Shown here in pieces: positions 1 through 7,857 of a DNA stretch of 64,000 nt. The DNA comes from Phycisphaerae bacterium. GTDB taxonomy: Bacteria; Planctomycetota; Phycisphaerae; UBA1845; UTPLA1. The DNA is taken from NCBI GenBank assembly GCA_035275405.1, contig DATEMU010000003.1, positions 124,001 to 188,000 on the forward strand, read 5' to 3'. A model generated the notes under the pieces. It did no database searches and was not told where the DNA came from. It was given only the letters and a program-made list of their open reading frames with translations. A program made the translations under genes and the position numbers. The first letter of the stretch is position 1. The number at the start of each line of letters is the position of its first letter.

Positions 1-2
1 AC

Positions 3-1568
3 GGTCAATGTCAGGCGGAAAGTGGCGAGACCTGTTTCGGCCCCTTGGCCGGCAGCGGATCCAACGGAACGCCGTCGTGGTCAGTGGTAAGCGAACCTTC
101 GCCGAATTGCGTGGATATTACGGACGGGGATACATACACCCCCACGATCTGTTTTGCGGCGAATTGCTCAGGATCGGCCACGCTGCGATTGACCGTTACG
201 GGCACGTCGCCGTGTCCAAACGCCACGGACGATGTCGTTTTCACCGTAACGGGCCGGCCGACTTGCACTCTTTCGGCACCTGACCCTCTCCCGTCCTGCC
301 GCACTACGGGCAATCAATTGACCGCTGATATCTCGGGCGGTTCAGGCGATCTCACGCTGACGTGGATGTTGACTGGTGACGGCTGGGAGATCACCGACGG
401 GCAGGGAACGGACACGATTACGTACAGCACGGGACTTGGAGGGGCCGGCACGTTCACGCTCGAAATCGTCGACAACGTGACGGATTGCGAGGGATCTTGT
501 GAGGTGACGTTCGAGTGTAACCCGAACGAGTCAGATTGCTTCGTAACACCCATTACGGGATTCTCCTGTGACGACGGTTCGGCGATGTTTTGTGCGCAGG
601 CCGTAACGGGCATCGCACCGTTCCAAATCACCTGGTACGACGACATGGACAACGTCCTCGAGACCTGTTCTGACCGCGGCTTGAATGAGACTTGTTGTTT
701 TACGGTCACGGATCCAGCCGAGGGTACGTATTTCTATCACGTCGTGATCATGGATTCGGGCACTCCACCGTCGATGGATACTTGCAACGCCACACTTCTG
801 GTGGGTACTTGCGAGGAGTTTTGCAGCCTCACCCAGGGCGCCTACGGCAATGCCGGCGGGACGTTCAACGGGCTGGGAACGCTGGACTTGATCGAAAGCC
901 TGTTAGCGAGTGACCTTACGGTCGGAAAGCCGGGCCGATCCGTCACGATCCAAATGGCCGCGGCACAATGTATTATCGATCGCATGCCGACCGGCGGTAC
1001 GGCAATGACGTTGCCCAACAACCTGGGCGCTCCGATCCTCAACGCGATGACGTGCCAGACATCGCCGGTCGGCCTGCCGCTGTTCGCCAACAACGGCCGC
1101 TGGAAAAACATCCTGCTGGGGCAGACGGTCACCCTGGCGCTGAACATGCGCCTGGACCCGATGCTGGCCAATTTCATGCTGCCCAGCGAGGCCTTCTGCA
1201 CGCAGGCGACGCTTCCGGGCGAGGATGGGCTGCATGGCGGGTTCGACAACGATGACGAACTCGATCCGGGGCCCGACGGCACCTTCGGCTGCAATGCCGA
1301 GGGGATCAACGACGATCCCATTATCGAACTGGTCATTCCGCCGTCCGTCCTGGCGGCTCTCACGACCCTCGGATTGGATCATGATGTCACGGGGCTCCTG
1401 GAGCTGTGCAATCGCGCGTTGGCGGGACAAGACGTGGGCGGCGCCAACCTGGGCGCTATCACCGAAGCGGCCGACGTGATCAACCGCGGATTCGACGAAT
1501 GTCGCATCATCGTGCCGTGTCCGGAGCCGTGTCCGCCGCCGCCGGAGCCCACCACGATGCCTTCGTAA
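3..1568 (+). CDS. Secreted Cys-rich Ig/PKD-like protein, 5' truncated by the window edge
   Basis: The frame is open from the first bases of the window, so the N-terminus and any signal peptide lie outside. Roughly the first 250 visible residues are Ser/Thr/Gly-rich, with spaced cysteines and beta-sandwich-like stretches (for example VTFECNPNESDC and TLLVGTCEEFC). This is the look of extracellular Ig/PKD-type repeats. The last 250 residues begin near SLTQGAYGNAGG and are more globular, with a Cys pair at each end and a Pro-rich C-terminus (CPEPCPPPP). No catalytic motif is visible. The next gene is convergent, 60 bp away. A role as a surface or matrix protein is inferred from composition only; I do not recognise the family. 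Confidence 0.75.
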   Translation, partial: GQCQAESGETCFGPLAGSGSNGTPSWSVVSEPSPNCVDITDGDTYTPTICFAANCSGSATLRLTVTGTSPCPNATDDVVFTVTGRPTCTLSAPDPLPSCRTTGNQLTADISGGSGDLTLTWMLTGDGWEITDGQGTDTITYSTGLGGAGTFTLEIVDNVTDCEGSCEVTFECNPNESDCFVTPITGFSCDDGSAMFCAQAVTGIAPFQITWYDDMDNVLETCSDRGLNETCCFTVTDPAEGTYFYHVVIMDSGTPPSMDTCNATLLVGTCEEFCSLTQGAYGNAGGTFNGLGTLDLIESLLASDLTVGKPGRSVTIQMAAAQCIIDRMPTGGTAMTLPNNLGAPILNAMTCQTSPVGLPLFANNGRWKNILLGQTVTLALNMRLDPMLANFMLPSEAFCTQATLPGEDGLHGGFDNDDELDPGPDGTFGCNAEGINDDPIIELVIPPSVLAALTTLGLDHDVTGLLELCNRALAGQDVGGANLGAITEAADVINRGFDECRIIVPCPEPCPPPPEPTTMPS

Positions 1569-1628
1569 CCGAACGGGAATCCGCCACGGCTCGATCGTGC
1601 CTGTCGGCCTGTTTTGACTGTCCGTCGG

Positions 1629-3509
1629 CTAGTTCTTGTACACCGTCACGACGGCGGACGCGCCCATGTTGCCGGCGGCGTCGTAGGCCCGGCATTGCAG
1701 GTAGTGCGCGCCGCGAGCCCAGCGGCGGGGGTTGAGTGAGAAGGAATAAGGAGCCGCCGTTAGGGCATCGCTCAGCACGCCGTCGACATAGAGTTCGACA
1801 CGGCTGACGCCGACATTGTCCGTGGCCGTTGCCGCGACGGTGAGCCTTCTCCCCAGCGTCGAGCCGTCGGCGGGCGAGACGATGGCCGCTGCGGGAGGAA
1901 CGGAATCCAAGGTATTCGTCACGACGACTTCAAGTGCCACGCTGCTTTCGTTCCCCGAGGCGTCCCGCGCGGAGGCCTGAAGCGTATGGCCGCCATTTGA
2001 CGCGCTGGCCGTATCCCATCCAAACGAATAGGGCGGCGAGGTGTCCGTGCCGAGCGACGCGCCGTCTATCGTGAGGTTGACGGAGGCGACACTGACATCA
2101 TCCGAGGCGCTGACTTGGACATTCACCAGCCCTCCGACGCTCGCCCCGTCTGTCGGCGAGGCGAAGCTGACGCTGGGCGGGTTGGCGTCGGCTGGCGCTC
2201 CGGCGCTGTTCAGTGCAAGACTCACCGCCTGCGCGGCGTTCACGCGGCCCCAGCCGAAGGTCGGGTCCCATCCTGCCGCCCCGAGATCATCGGCCGATTG
2301 TTTAAGAAGGTCCTGAAGTTCCGGCCCGGTCAACTCCGGTTGGACGGACAGGGCCAGCGCCGCAATGCCTGCCACAATTGGCGCCGAACACGATGTACCG
2401 CTCGCACTTGCGTAGCCGCCGCCGTGCTCCGTCGTATTGATCGCAAAACCCGGCGCCGAGAGGTCCACGTCGTTGCCCGTATTGGAAAATGACGTGATCT
2501 GATCGCTTTGGTCGGTTGCGCTCATATTAAGGACATAGGGATTGTCGGCCGACGCGATAAAGTATGCGTTATTCCCCGCCGCAACCGTGACGACGCCGCC
2601 CCCGTTTCGGCCTTGAAAATACTCCGCCGCGCTGGCCACCGTGGGACTGGCGGAAATGCCGCCGTAACTGGCGTTGGCCACCCGCGCGCCATGATCGGCC
2701 GCCCAGGTCAGCCCCGCGGCGATGGACGACGTGGTCGTCGTCCCGTTGGCGCTCGACACGCGAATGGGCATGAGTTTGCATCCCCACGCTATGGAGGCTA
2801 CGCCCGTTCCGTTATTGCTGGCCGCCGCCGCAATCCCCGCGACGGTCGTACCATGACCGTTGGCGTCGCTCGTGTCGGAGTTGTTTGCCGGAATGTTCCA
2901 ACCCGGAACCATCTTGGAGGCCAGATCGGTGTGTCCCCCGTACACGCCGGTGTCGAGAATAGCAATGACAACGCTGGAACTGCCGGTCGTGACATCCCAT
3001 GCGCCGGGTGCGGAGATTTTCGGCAGGTGCCATTGCGGCGCGGCGCTGTTGGCGTACCACGGATCGTTCGGCACCACGGCCGGCTCCCACACCCGGTCCA
3101 GCTCCGCGAACTCCACTTCCGGTCGCACCTGAAAAGCGCGAAGCTGCCCGGCCGTATCGGCCGCGGGATCGAGTTCAACGATATGGACGCCGGTCTGCGG
3201 AACTTCGCCGGACGCATTGGCGTTCGTCAGCGACAGGACGGAGTTCGCGCCCTCCGGTGACGTTGACTTGAATTTCACAAGGAGCTTACCGGTGACCAAT
3301 GGAGAATTGCCGGCGTCCGCTTCAACATCCGTGGGGACCTGCGAATCCTGCAACGATGGCTCCGGCGCGGGGTTTGTTCCGCAACCGACCGCCAGGTAGC
3401 ACGACATCGCAGCAATAACGATCAGTTCCCAGATCGGCGGAGATTCTTCCGCGTTGCTGACGCGATCACGCGGCGCGGACCGCCGCAAAGAAGGATGGGT
3501 TCCTCCCAT
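1629..3509 (-). CDS. Secreted subtilisin-like serine protease (S8) with two C-terminal Ig-like domains
   Basis: Extracellular endopeptidase. The catalytic triad is visible: Asp186 in VIAILDTGV, His219 in NGHGTTVAG and Ser373 in GTSCSAP, with oxyanion Asn313 in VAAGNN. Residues 70-145 look like an inhibitor I9-type propeptide (LLVKFKSTSP... EVEFAELD). After the catalytic domain (about 160-430) come two similar Ig-like modules of about 95 residues, each opening with PP..SPADGS/SPTDGA and carrying a DN/DD-V-x-V-x-V-x-L strand pattern. A lipobox-like LAVGC (Cys43) suggests a lipoprotein, with Met35 as an alternative start that would leave almost no n-region. It is convergent with the preceding secreted protein. 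Protein degradation outside the cell fits the peptide-import genes near the window end. Confidence 0.92.
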   Translation of the reverse strand: MGGTHPSLRRSAPRDRVSNAEESPPIWELIVIAAMSCYLAVGCGTNPAPEPSLQDSQVPTDVEADAGNSPLVTGKLLVKFKSTSPEGANSVLSLTNANASGEVPQTGVHIVELDPAADTAGQLRAFQVRPEVEFAELDRVWEPAVVPNDPWYANSAAPQWHLPKISAPGAWDVTTGSSSVVIAILDTGVYGGHTDLASKMVPGWNIPANNSDTSDANGHGTTVAGIAAAASNNGTGVASIAWGCKLMPIRVSSANGTTTTSSIAAGLTWAADHGARVANASYGGISASPTVASAAEYFQGRNGGGVVTVAAGNNAYFIASADNPYVLNMSATDQSDQITSFSNTGNDVDLSAPGFAINTTEHGGGYASASGTSCSAPIVAGIAALALSVQPELTGPELQDLLKQSADDLGAAGWDPTFGWGRVNAAQAVSLALNSAGAPADANPPSVSFASPTDGASVGGLVNVQVSASDDVSVASVNLTIDGASLGTDTSPPYSFGWDTASASNGGHTLQASARDASGNESSVALEVVVTNTLDSVPPAAAIVSPADGSTLGRRLTVAATATDNVGVSRVELYVDGVLSDALTAAPYSFSLNPRRWARGAHYLQCRAYDAAGNMGASAVVTVYKN

Positions 3510-3776
3510 GATGCACCTGATTGAAAGAGGATCTCACCGGCAGGAGCGCCGGTGGCTTGGCCGCTGCGCCTCGTTACCCTGGCACACCGGTACTCAATGG
3601 AGAGTACGATACGCGCGGCGCGATGAGCAAAGTATGGCCGTCAGAAGCAGGCTCGCGTCCGGAAAAAAAGTATGGAATGAGTAGGGCTCAAAGACGCGCG
3701 GGAACCGAGCTTAATCGGACCAACGCAAGGTCAAGGAGTGCGACGCGGCGGCCATCAACTCCTTGGAATCACAGCC

Positions 3777-4967
3777 TTACCGATCCACCTCGCCCATCAC
3801 CACATCGATGCTCCCGATGATGGCGGCGACGTCTGCGAGGAGGCAGTTCTTACAGACGTGGTTGGTGATCGAGAGGTTGCAGAAGGAGGGGCCGCGGGCC
3901 TTCACGCGGGCCGGGATGGCGGAGCCGTTGCCGCGGACGTAGAAACCAAGCTGGCCGCGGGGGTTTTCCATCTCGTAGTAGATTTCGTCGTCGGGCAGCT
4001 TGAGCGTCTTGCCGCGCTTGTCAAGCGTCTCGCCCTCCGTGCCGCGCAGCTTTTCCAGCGCCTGCCGCAATATGCGCACGGACTGCTTCATTTCCAGGAT
4101 GCGAACGTAATAGCGGTCCCAGCAGTCGCCGATGGTCCCCTTGAGCCCCTCGCCGACCGGGATGTCGAACTCGAATTCGTCGTAGCAGCAGTCGGGCTGT
4201 ACCTTGCGCAGGTCCCAGCGCACGCCGCTGCCGCGCAGCAGGGGCCCGGTCAGGCCCCAGGCGAGCGCGTCGGCCGCCGAGATGACGCCGATGTTCGCCG
4301 TTCGCTTGACGAAGATGTGGTTGTATGAAAGCAGGTCGTTGTACTCGTCGATCTTCGGCTCGAAGTAGTCAAGGAACTCGGAGGTCAGATCGATAAACCG
4401 CTCCGGGATGTCCTGCGTCACGCCGCCGATGGTGATGTAGCTGTACGTCAATCGCGCCCCGCAGGCCGACTCGAACAGGTCGAGAATCCGCTCGCGCTCG
4501 CGGAACGCGTACAGAAACGGCGTGAACGCGCCAATATCCAGACCGTAGGTCCCCATCGAGACCAGGTGCGAGGCGATCCGGTTCAATTCCGCGAAGACCA
4601 CGCGGATGTACTGCGCCCGCTTGGAGACCTCCAGACCGGCGAGTTTTTCTACGGCCAGCGAGAAGGCCAGGTTGTCGTTCATCCCCGCCAGATAGTCCAT
4701 CCGGTCGGTGTAGGGAATGTATTGGTAGGGAGCGACATTCTCGCCGATCTTCTCGGCACAGCGGTGCAGGTAGCCGATATGCGGCACGGCCTCGAGGATC
4801 ATCTCGCCGTCGGTGCGAAGGACGACACGGAGCACACCATGCGTCGCCGGATGCTGCGGCCCCATATTGACCAGCATCTCCTCGGTCTGCAGGTCTTCCT
4901 GCACAATCCGATCGGCGGTCAGGTCGGCGTATAGGTCGGGCTGGGATTCGAGAAGAACGTCAGGCAC
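3777..4967 (-). CDS. nuoD: NADH-quinone oxidoreductase subunit D
   Basis: 49-kDa-type subunit of the peripheral arm of complex I, forming part of the quinone site. The family hallmark GPQHPATHG is at residues 36-44, and the C-terminus GSIDVVMGEVDR is the usual ending of the family. The length of 396 residues matches stand-alone NuoD, not a NuoCD fusion. The start is a GTG at 4965-4967, with GAGG six bases upstream; the gene begins 11 bp after the nuoC stop. It is the last gene of the nuoI-A-B-C-D row, so the remaining subunits (E, F, G, H, J-N) must be encoded elsewhere. Confidence 0.97.
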   Translation of the reverse strand: MPDVLLESQPDLYADLTADRIVQEDLQTEEMLVNMGPQHPATHGVLRVVLRTDGEMILEAVPHIGYLHRCAEKIGENVAPYQYIPYTDRMDYLAGMNDNLAFSLAVEKLAGLEVSKRAQYIRVVFAELNRIASHLVSMGTYGLDIGAFTPFLYAFRERERILDLFESACGARLTYSYITIGGVTQDIPERFIDLTSEFLDYFEPKIDEYNDLLSYNHIFVKRTANIGVISAADALAWGLTGPLLRGSGVRWDLRKVQPDCCYDEFEFDIPVGEGLKGTIGDCWDRYYVRILEMKQSVRILRQALEKLRGTEGETLDKRGKTLKLPDDEIYYEMENPRGQLGFYVRGNGSAIPARVKARGPSFCNLSITNHVCKNCLLADVAAIIGSIDVVMGEVDR

Positions 4968-4978
4968 TATTTACCTCA

Positions 4979-5542
4979 TCAATGAATCGGCCGCGTCTGG
5001 CCATACTCTGTCACCGCCGGGATGCCGTGGTATTCCATCGGGAAGACATAGTCTTTGCGAAGCGGGTGGCCTTCCCAGTCGTCCGCGCACAGGATCCGCC
5101 GCGGATGGCGGCCGGCGGGATCGTCCACGCTGTCGGGATGATCGTCGAAGACGATGCCCATCAGGTCGTACGCCTCGCGCTCGTGCCAGTCGGCGGCGGG
5201 CCAGACGTCCGCCACGCTGGGGATGTGCGGATTGCCACGCGGCACCGTCACGCGGACCGCAAAGATGTGCTCGCGCTTCCACAGCTCCGGCCGGTTCGGC
5301 TCACCGACCAGCGCGTCCAGGTCGTAGATCGCCGCGAACTGGTCGTCCTCCAGCAAGTCGAGCGCTGTGACGCAGCGGAGCATGTTGAACCGCAGGCGCG
5401 CGTCGTCGCGCAGGAACCGGGCGACCTCGGGCCACGCCTCGGCTGAGATGCCGACATAGGGGTGAGCCGTTTGCAGGTTCGACGACGTGACCTTGTCGCC
5501 GAACTTCTGCTTGAGGATATCTGCAATTGCCTCGGGGGCCAT
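4979..5542 (-). CDS. nuoC: NADH-quinone oxidoreductase subunit C
   Basis: 30-kDa-type subunit of complex I, 187 residues. I chose the ATG at 5542 ([12 protein letters not shown]); the frame is open further upstream, but that stretch overlaps nuoB and encodes nothing NuoC-like. The family motif [10 protein letters not shown] lies near residue 121, followed by HPD and the conserved [12 protein letters not shown]. Between HPD and RRIL there are about eight extra residues ([10 protein letters not shown]) compared with the usual HPDLRRIL, a small loop insertion. It lies 14 bp downstream of nuoB. Confidence 0.95.
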   Translation of the reverse strand: MAPEAIADILKQKFGDKVTSSNLQTAHPYVGISAEAWPEVARFLRDDARLRFNMLRCVTALDLLEDDQFAAIYDLDALVGEPNRPELWKREHIFAVRVTVPRGNPHIPSVADVWPAADWHEREAYDLMGIVFDDHPDSVDDPAGRHPRRILCADDWEGHPLRKDYVFPMEYHGIPAVTEYGQTRPIH

Positions 5543-5556
5543 CGTGGTGTGTTCCT

Positions 5557-6093
5557 TTACGCCGACTCCGCTGCGCCAACGAGCGCCTCTTTCTTCGCGA
5601 TTATCCACCGATCTTTGGCAATCGTCTGATGCTTGATCTTGTCCTGCAGCCGCATGAGCCCTTCCAAAAGCGACTCCGGACGCGGCGGACAGCCGGGCAC
5701 ATAGATATCGACCGGCACAATCAGATCGACGCCTTTCACGACGTGATACCCGTGCTTGTAGTACGGCCCGCCGCCGACCGTGCACGCGCCCATCGCGATC
5801 ACATACTTCGGCTCGGGCATCTGGTTGTAAAGCCGCTTCACCCGGCTGGCCATTTTGAAATTCACGGTCCCGGCCACAATCATCAGATCGGATTGCCGCG
5901 GCGTCGCCCGAAACGCCCCCGCCCCAAACCGGTCAATGTCAAACCGGCTCGCCCCGACCGCCATCATCTCAATCGCGCAGCACGCCAACCCGAACGTCAT
6001 CGGCCAGATGCTGGAGCGCCGGCCCCAGTTGATCGCCCAGTCCAGCGAAGTGACGATCAGGCCTTCTTCAAATCTGTTCTCAATCCAACTCAT
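5557..6093 (-). CDS. nuoB: NADH-quinone oxidoreductase subunit B
   Basis: 20-kDa-type subunit carrying iron-sulfur cluster N2, the last cluster before quinone. The four expected ligand cysteines are present: Cys38 and Cys39 (LACCAIEMM), Cys104 (ACTVGGGP) and Cys135 (VPGCPPRPE). Its length, 178 residues, is typical. The start ATG gives [11 protein letters not shown], as in many homologues. It sits between nuoA (about 20 bp upstream) and nuoC. Confidence 0.97.
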   Translation of the reverse strand: MSWIENRFEEGLIVTSLDWAINWGRRSSIWPMTFGLACCAIEMMAVGASRFDIDRFGAGAFRATPRQSDLMIVAGTVNFKMASRVKRLYNQMPEPKYVIAMGACTVGGGPYYKHGYHVVKGVDLIVPVDIYVPGCPPRPESLLEGLMRLQDKIKHQTIAKDRWIIAKKEALVGAAESA

Positions 6094-6113
6094 GCGTCAG
6101 CACGTCCTTGTTA

Positions 6114-6560
6114 TCACGCCCATCGTCGGGCGGCCCGGCCCAGTTCATCGTCGGGCCGAACAATACGTTCACGCTTGTCGTGGAGACCCGTCGCCCGGAC
6201 CCAGTCGAGGTATCCGAACCGCCACAGGTAAACAAACCCTACGACGATCACGCCGAAGAAAAAGAGCATATCCCACAGCGCGGCAATCCCGGCATCGGCA
6301 TATACGACCGCCCACGGATAAAACAGGGCGATCTCAATGTCGAAGATCAAAAAAACGAGGGCGACAACATAGAAGCGCAGGTCGAACTGCACCCAGCTCG
6401 ACCCGATCGCCGGCTCCCCGCACTCGTACGGGGCATCCTTCTCCGGGTGTGGCAGCCGCGTGCGCACAAAGCGCCCTATGATCAGCGCCCCCGCCGACAT
6501 GGCGATCCCCGCGATCGTAAAGATCAGCAAACCCAGGACCAGACTTTGACCTTCGGGCAT
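6114..6560 (-). CDS. nuoA: NADH-quinone oxidoreductase subunit A
   Basis: Small membrane-arm subunit of complex I with three transmembrane helices (roughly residues 5-27, 72-95 and 100-118). The conserved loop between helices 1 and 2 is visible: PYECGEPAIGS, with the RFYVVALVFLIFDIE motif following. It is 148 residues long, slightly longer than the usual 120-140, with the extra residues at the C-terminus. It starts only 4 bp after the nuoI stop, so the two are presumably translated from one message. Confidence 0.95.
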   Translation of the reverse strand: MPEGQSLVLGLLIFTIAGIAMSAGALIIGRFVRTRLPHPEKDAPYECGEPAIGSSWVQFDLRFYVVALVFLIFDIEIALFYPWAVVYADAGIAALWDMLFFFGVIVVGFVYLWRFGYLDWVRATGLHDKRERIVRPDDELGRAARRWA

Positions 6561-6564
6561 CGAA

Positions 6565-7194
6565 CTATTCCTTCTTCGCCGTGGACGGAGACAGCGCCTT
6601 GATCATCTCTTCCCGGACCGGCTTGGCCCGCTCTTCCCAGCGTGCCTTCATCGCCGCGGCCCATTCCGGCGGATTCGGCTGCTGCATCCAGAACGGCTCC
6701 GGCGTCTGCTTGCCTTCCTTCGCCAGGTCGGTGAACTCCACGCACATGTCCTCCCGCGTATAGGCCGACAAGTCGTGATTGTCCCCCATGTGGATACAGT
6801 CCGTCGGACACGGATCGCAGCATAGGGCACAGAACATACACTTCGCGTAGTCGATCGCATAGCGGCTCAGCGCCCCGCCGACCGCGATGCCCGTTGCCTT
6901 GTCGATCTTTCGCGGACCGCTTTTTTCGATGTAGATGCAATCGACCGGGCAGGCCTTGGCACACATGTCGCAGGCGATGCACTTTTCCGCCTCGAACCAG
7001 TGGAACCCCCGATAGCGGGGCTGCGTGACCGGGGCCATGTCGGGGTACTGGACCGTCACGGTCCGGGCAAAGCAGTATTTCAGGGTGATCCGCATCCCGA
7101 TCGCGATGGTGCGGACGGTATCGTAGATATTCCGAAAGTAGGCCCGGACGGAACGATCAGAATCGGCGTTCGATGTCGATGCAGCGTAGGCCAT
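6565..7194 (-). CDS. nuoI: NADH-quinone oxidoreductase subunit I (2x[4Fe-4S])
   Basis: Ferredoxin-type subunit of complex I carrying clusters N6a and N6b. Two complete CxxCxxCxxxCP motifs are visible: Cys72/75/78/82 (CIACDMCAKACP) and Cys119/122/125/129 (CMFCALCCDPCP). The 209 residues include an N-terminal extension of about 50 residues with an amphipathic stretch, and a C-terminal tail ending KALSPSTAKKE. Unusually, this gene is the first of the operon, ahead of nuoA; in the common 14-gene order it lies between nuoH and nuoJ. Confidence 0.95.
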   Translation of the reverse strand: MAYAASTSNADSDRSVRAYFRNIYDTVRTIAIGMRITLKYCFARTVTVQYPDMAPVTQPRYRGFHWFEAEKCIACDMCAKACPVDCIYIEKSGPRKIDKATGIAVGGALSRYAIDYAKCMFCALCCDPCPTDCIHMGDNHDLSAYTREDMCVEFTDLAKEGKQTPEPFWMQQPNPPEWAAAMKARWEERAKPVREEMIKALSPSTAKKE

Positions 7195-7377
7195 ACCCCG
7201 TCTTTCCTTCCTGCCGGCTCAAAAATCACCGGACAACGGCCCGATGCCGCTTCCGGGGCATTATAGGGAAAAACCGCCCAAGGGTAGCCTGCGCGGGCAA
7301 CACCGGCCCAGGTCGCGGGGGCGGTGGCGGTCCGGATACTCTCTCATGAGATTCCCGCCATTGGCCGATGCGAAAGA

Positions 7378-7425
7378 TTGACAACCTACGACCGTTGTAG
7401 TAGGATGGGTACGACGTTGGTAGTA
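7378..7425 (+). promoter_or_regulatory. Promoter with two BlaI-type operator sites
   Basis: A -35 box TTGACA (7378-7383) is followed at 17 bp by a -10-like TAGGAT (7401-7406). Lying in the spacer and reaching into the -10 is TACGACCGTTGTAGTA (7387-7402). A second copy, TACGACGTTGGTAGTA, is at 7410-7425. Both fit TACGACnnnnGTAGTA, an imperfect dyad (TAC-n-AC arms), with starts 23 bp apart. BlaI/MecI-family repressors are known to bind TAC/GTA dyads in their own promoters, so autorepression of the downstream blaI-M56 pair is the natural reading. Confidence 0.7.
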
Positions 7426-7447
7426 GAGAAGGGTGCTCGGCGGCCTT

Positions 7448-7849
7448 ATGACCGATCGATTGAATGAACTCGGGGCGGCGGAACTGGAGGTCCTGAAGGC
7501 CCTCTGGGACATCGGCCCCGCCACCGTCCGCCAGGTTCTAAACCACCTGCACGAGCGCGGCCGCCGCGTCGCCTACACCACCGTCCTGACCTTCCTTAGC
7601 CGGCTGGAACAAAAGGGCTTCGCCGCCAGCAACAAGAGCGGCCTCGCCTACGTATATCGCGCCCGCGTCAGCAAGGAGCGAGTCAGCCGTTCTCGCTTAC
7701 GATCATTGGTCGAGCAGCTTTACGACGGGGCGGCCGGCCCTCTGGTCCTCCAGCTGATGAAAAGCGAACGGCTCACACCGGAAGAAATAGACGAACTTCA
7801 GAAACTCATAGAGAAGCTGGACGACAAGACCCCCGAATCGGGTTCGTAG
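7448..7849 (+). CDS. BlaI/MecI/CopY-family transcriptional repressor
   Basis: A winged-helix DNA-binding repressor of about 133 residues. The family signature is clear: LGAAELEVLKALWDIGPATVR, then a wing region VAYTTVLTFLSRLEQKGF, then a C-terminal dimerisation part (EEIDELQKLIEKL). The ATG at 7448 is preferred over a GTG 15 bases upstream, because family members start a few residues before the ELEVL helix; the GTG has the better-placed AGAAGGG. Two operator-like dyads lie immediately upstream. The M56 metalloprotease gene follows after 8 bp, the standard repressor/sensor pairing. No beta-lactamase is nearby, so the regulon is unknown. Confidence 0.93.
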   Translation: MTDRLNELGAAELEVLKALWDIGPATVRQVLNHLHERGRRVAYTTVLTFLSRLEQKGFAASNKSGLAYVYRARVSKERVSRSRLRSLVEQLYDGAAGPLVLQLMKSERLTPEEIDELQKLIEKLDDKTPESGS

Positions 7850-7857
7850 GGATTCGG

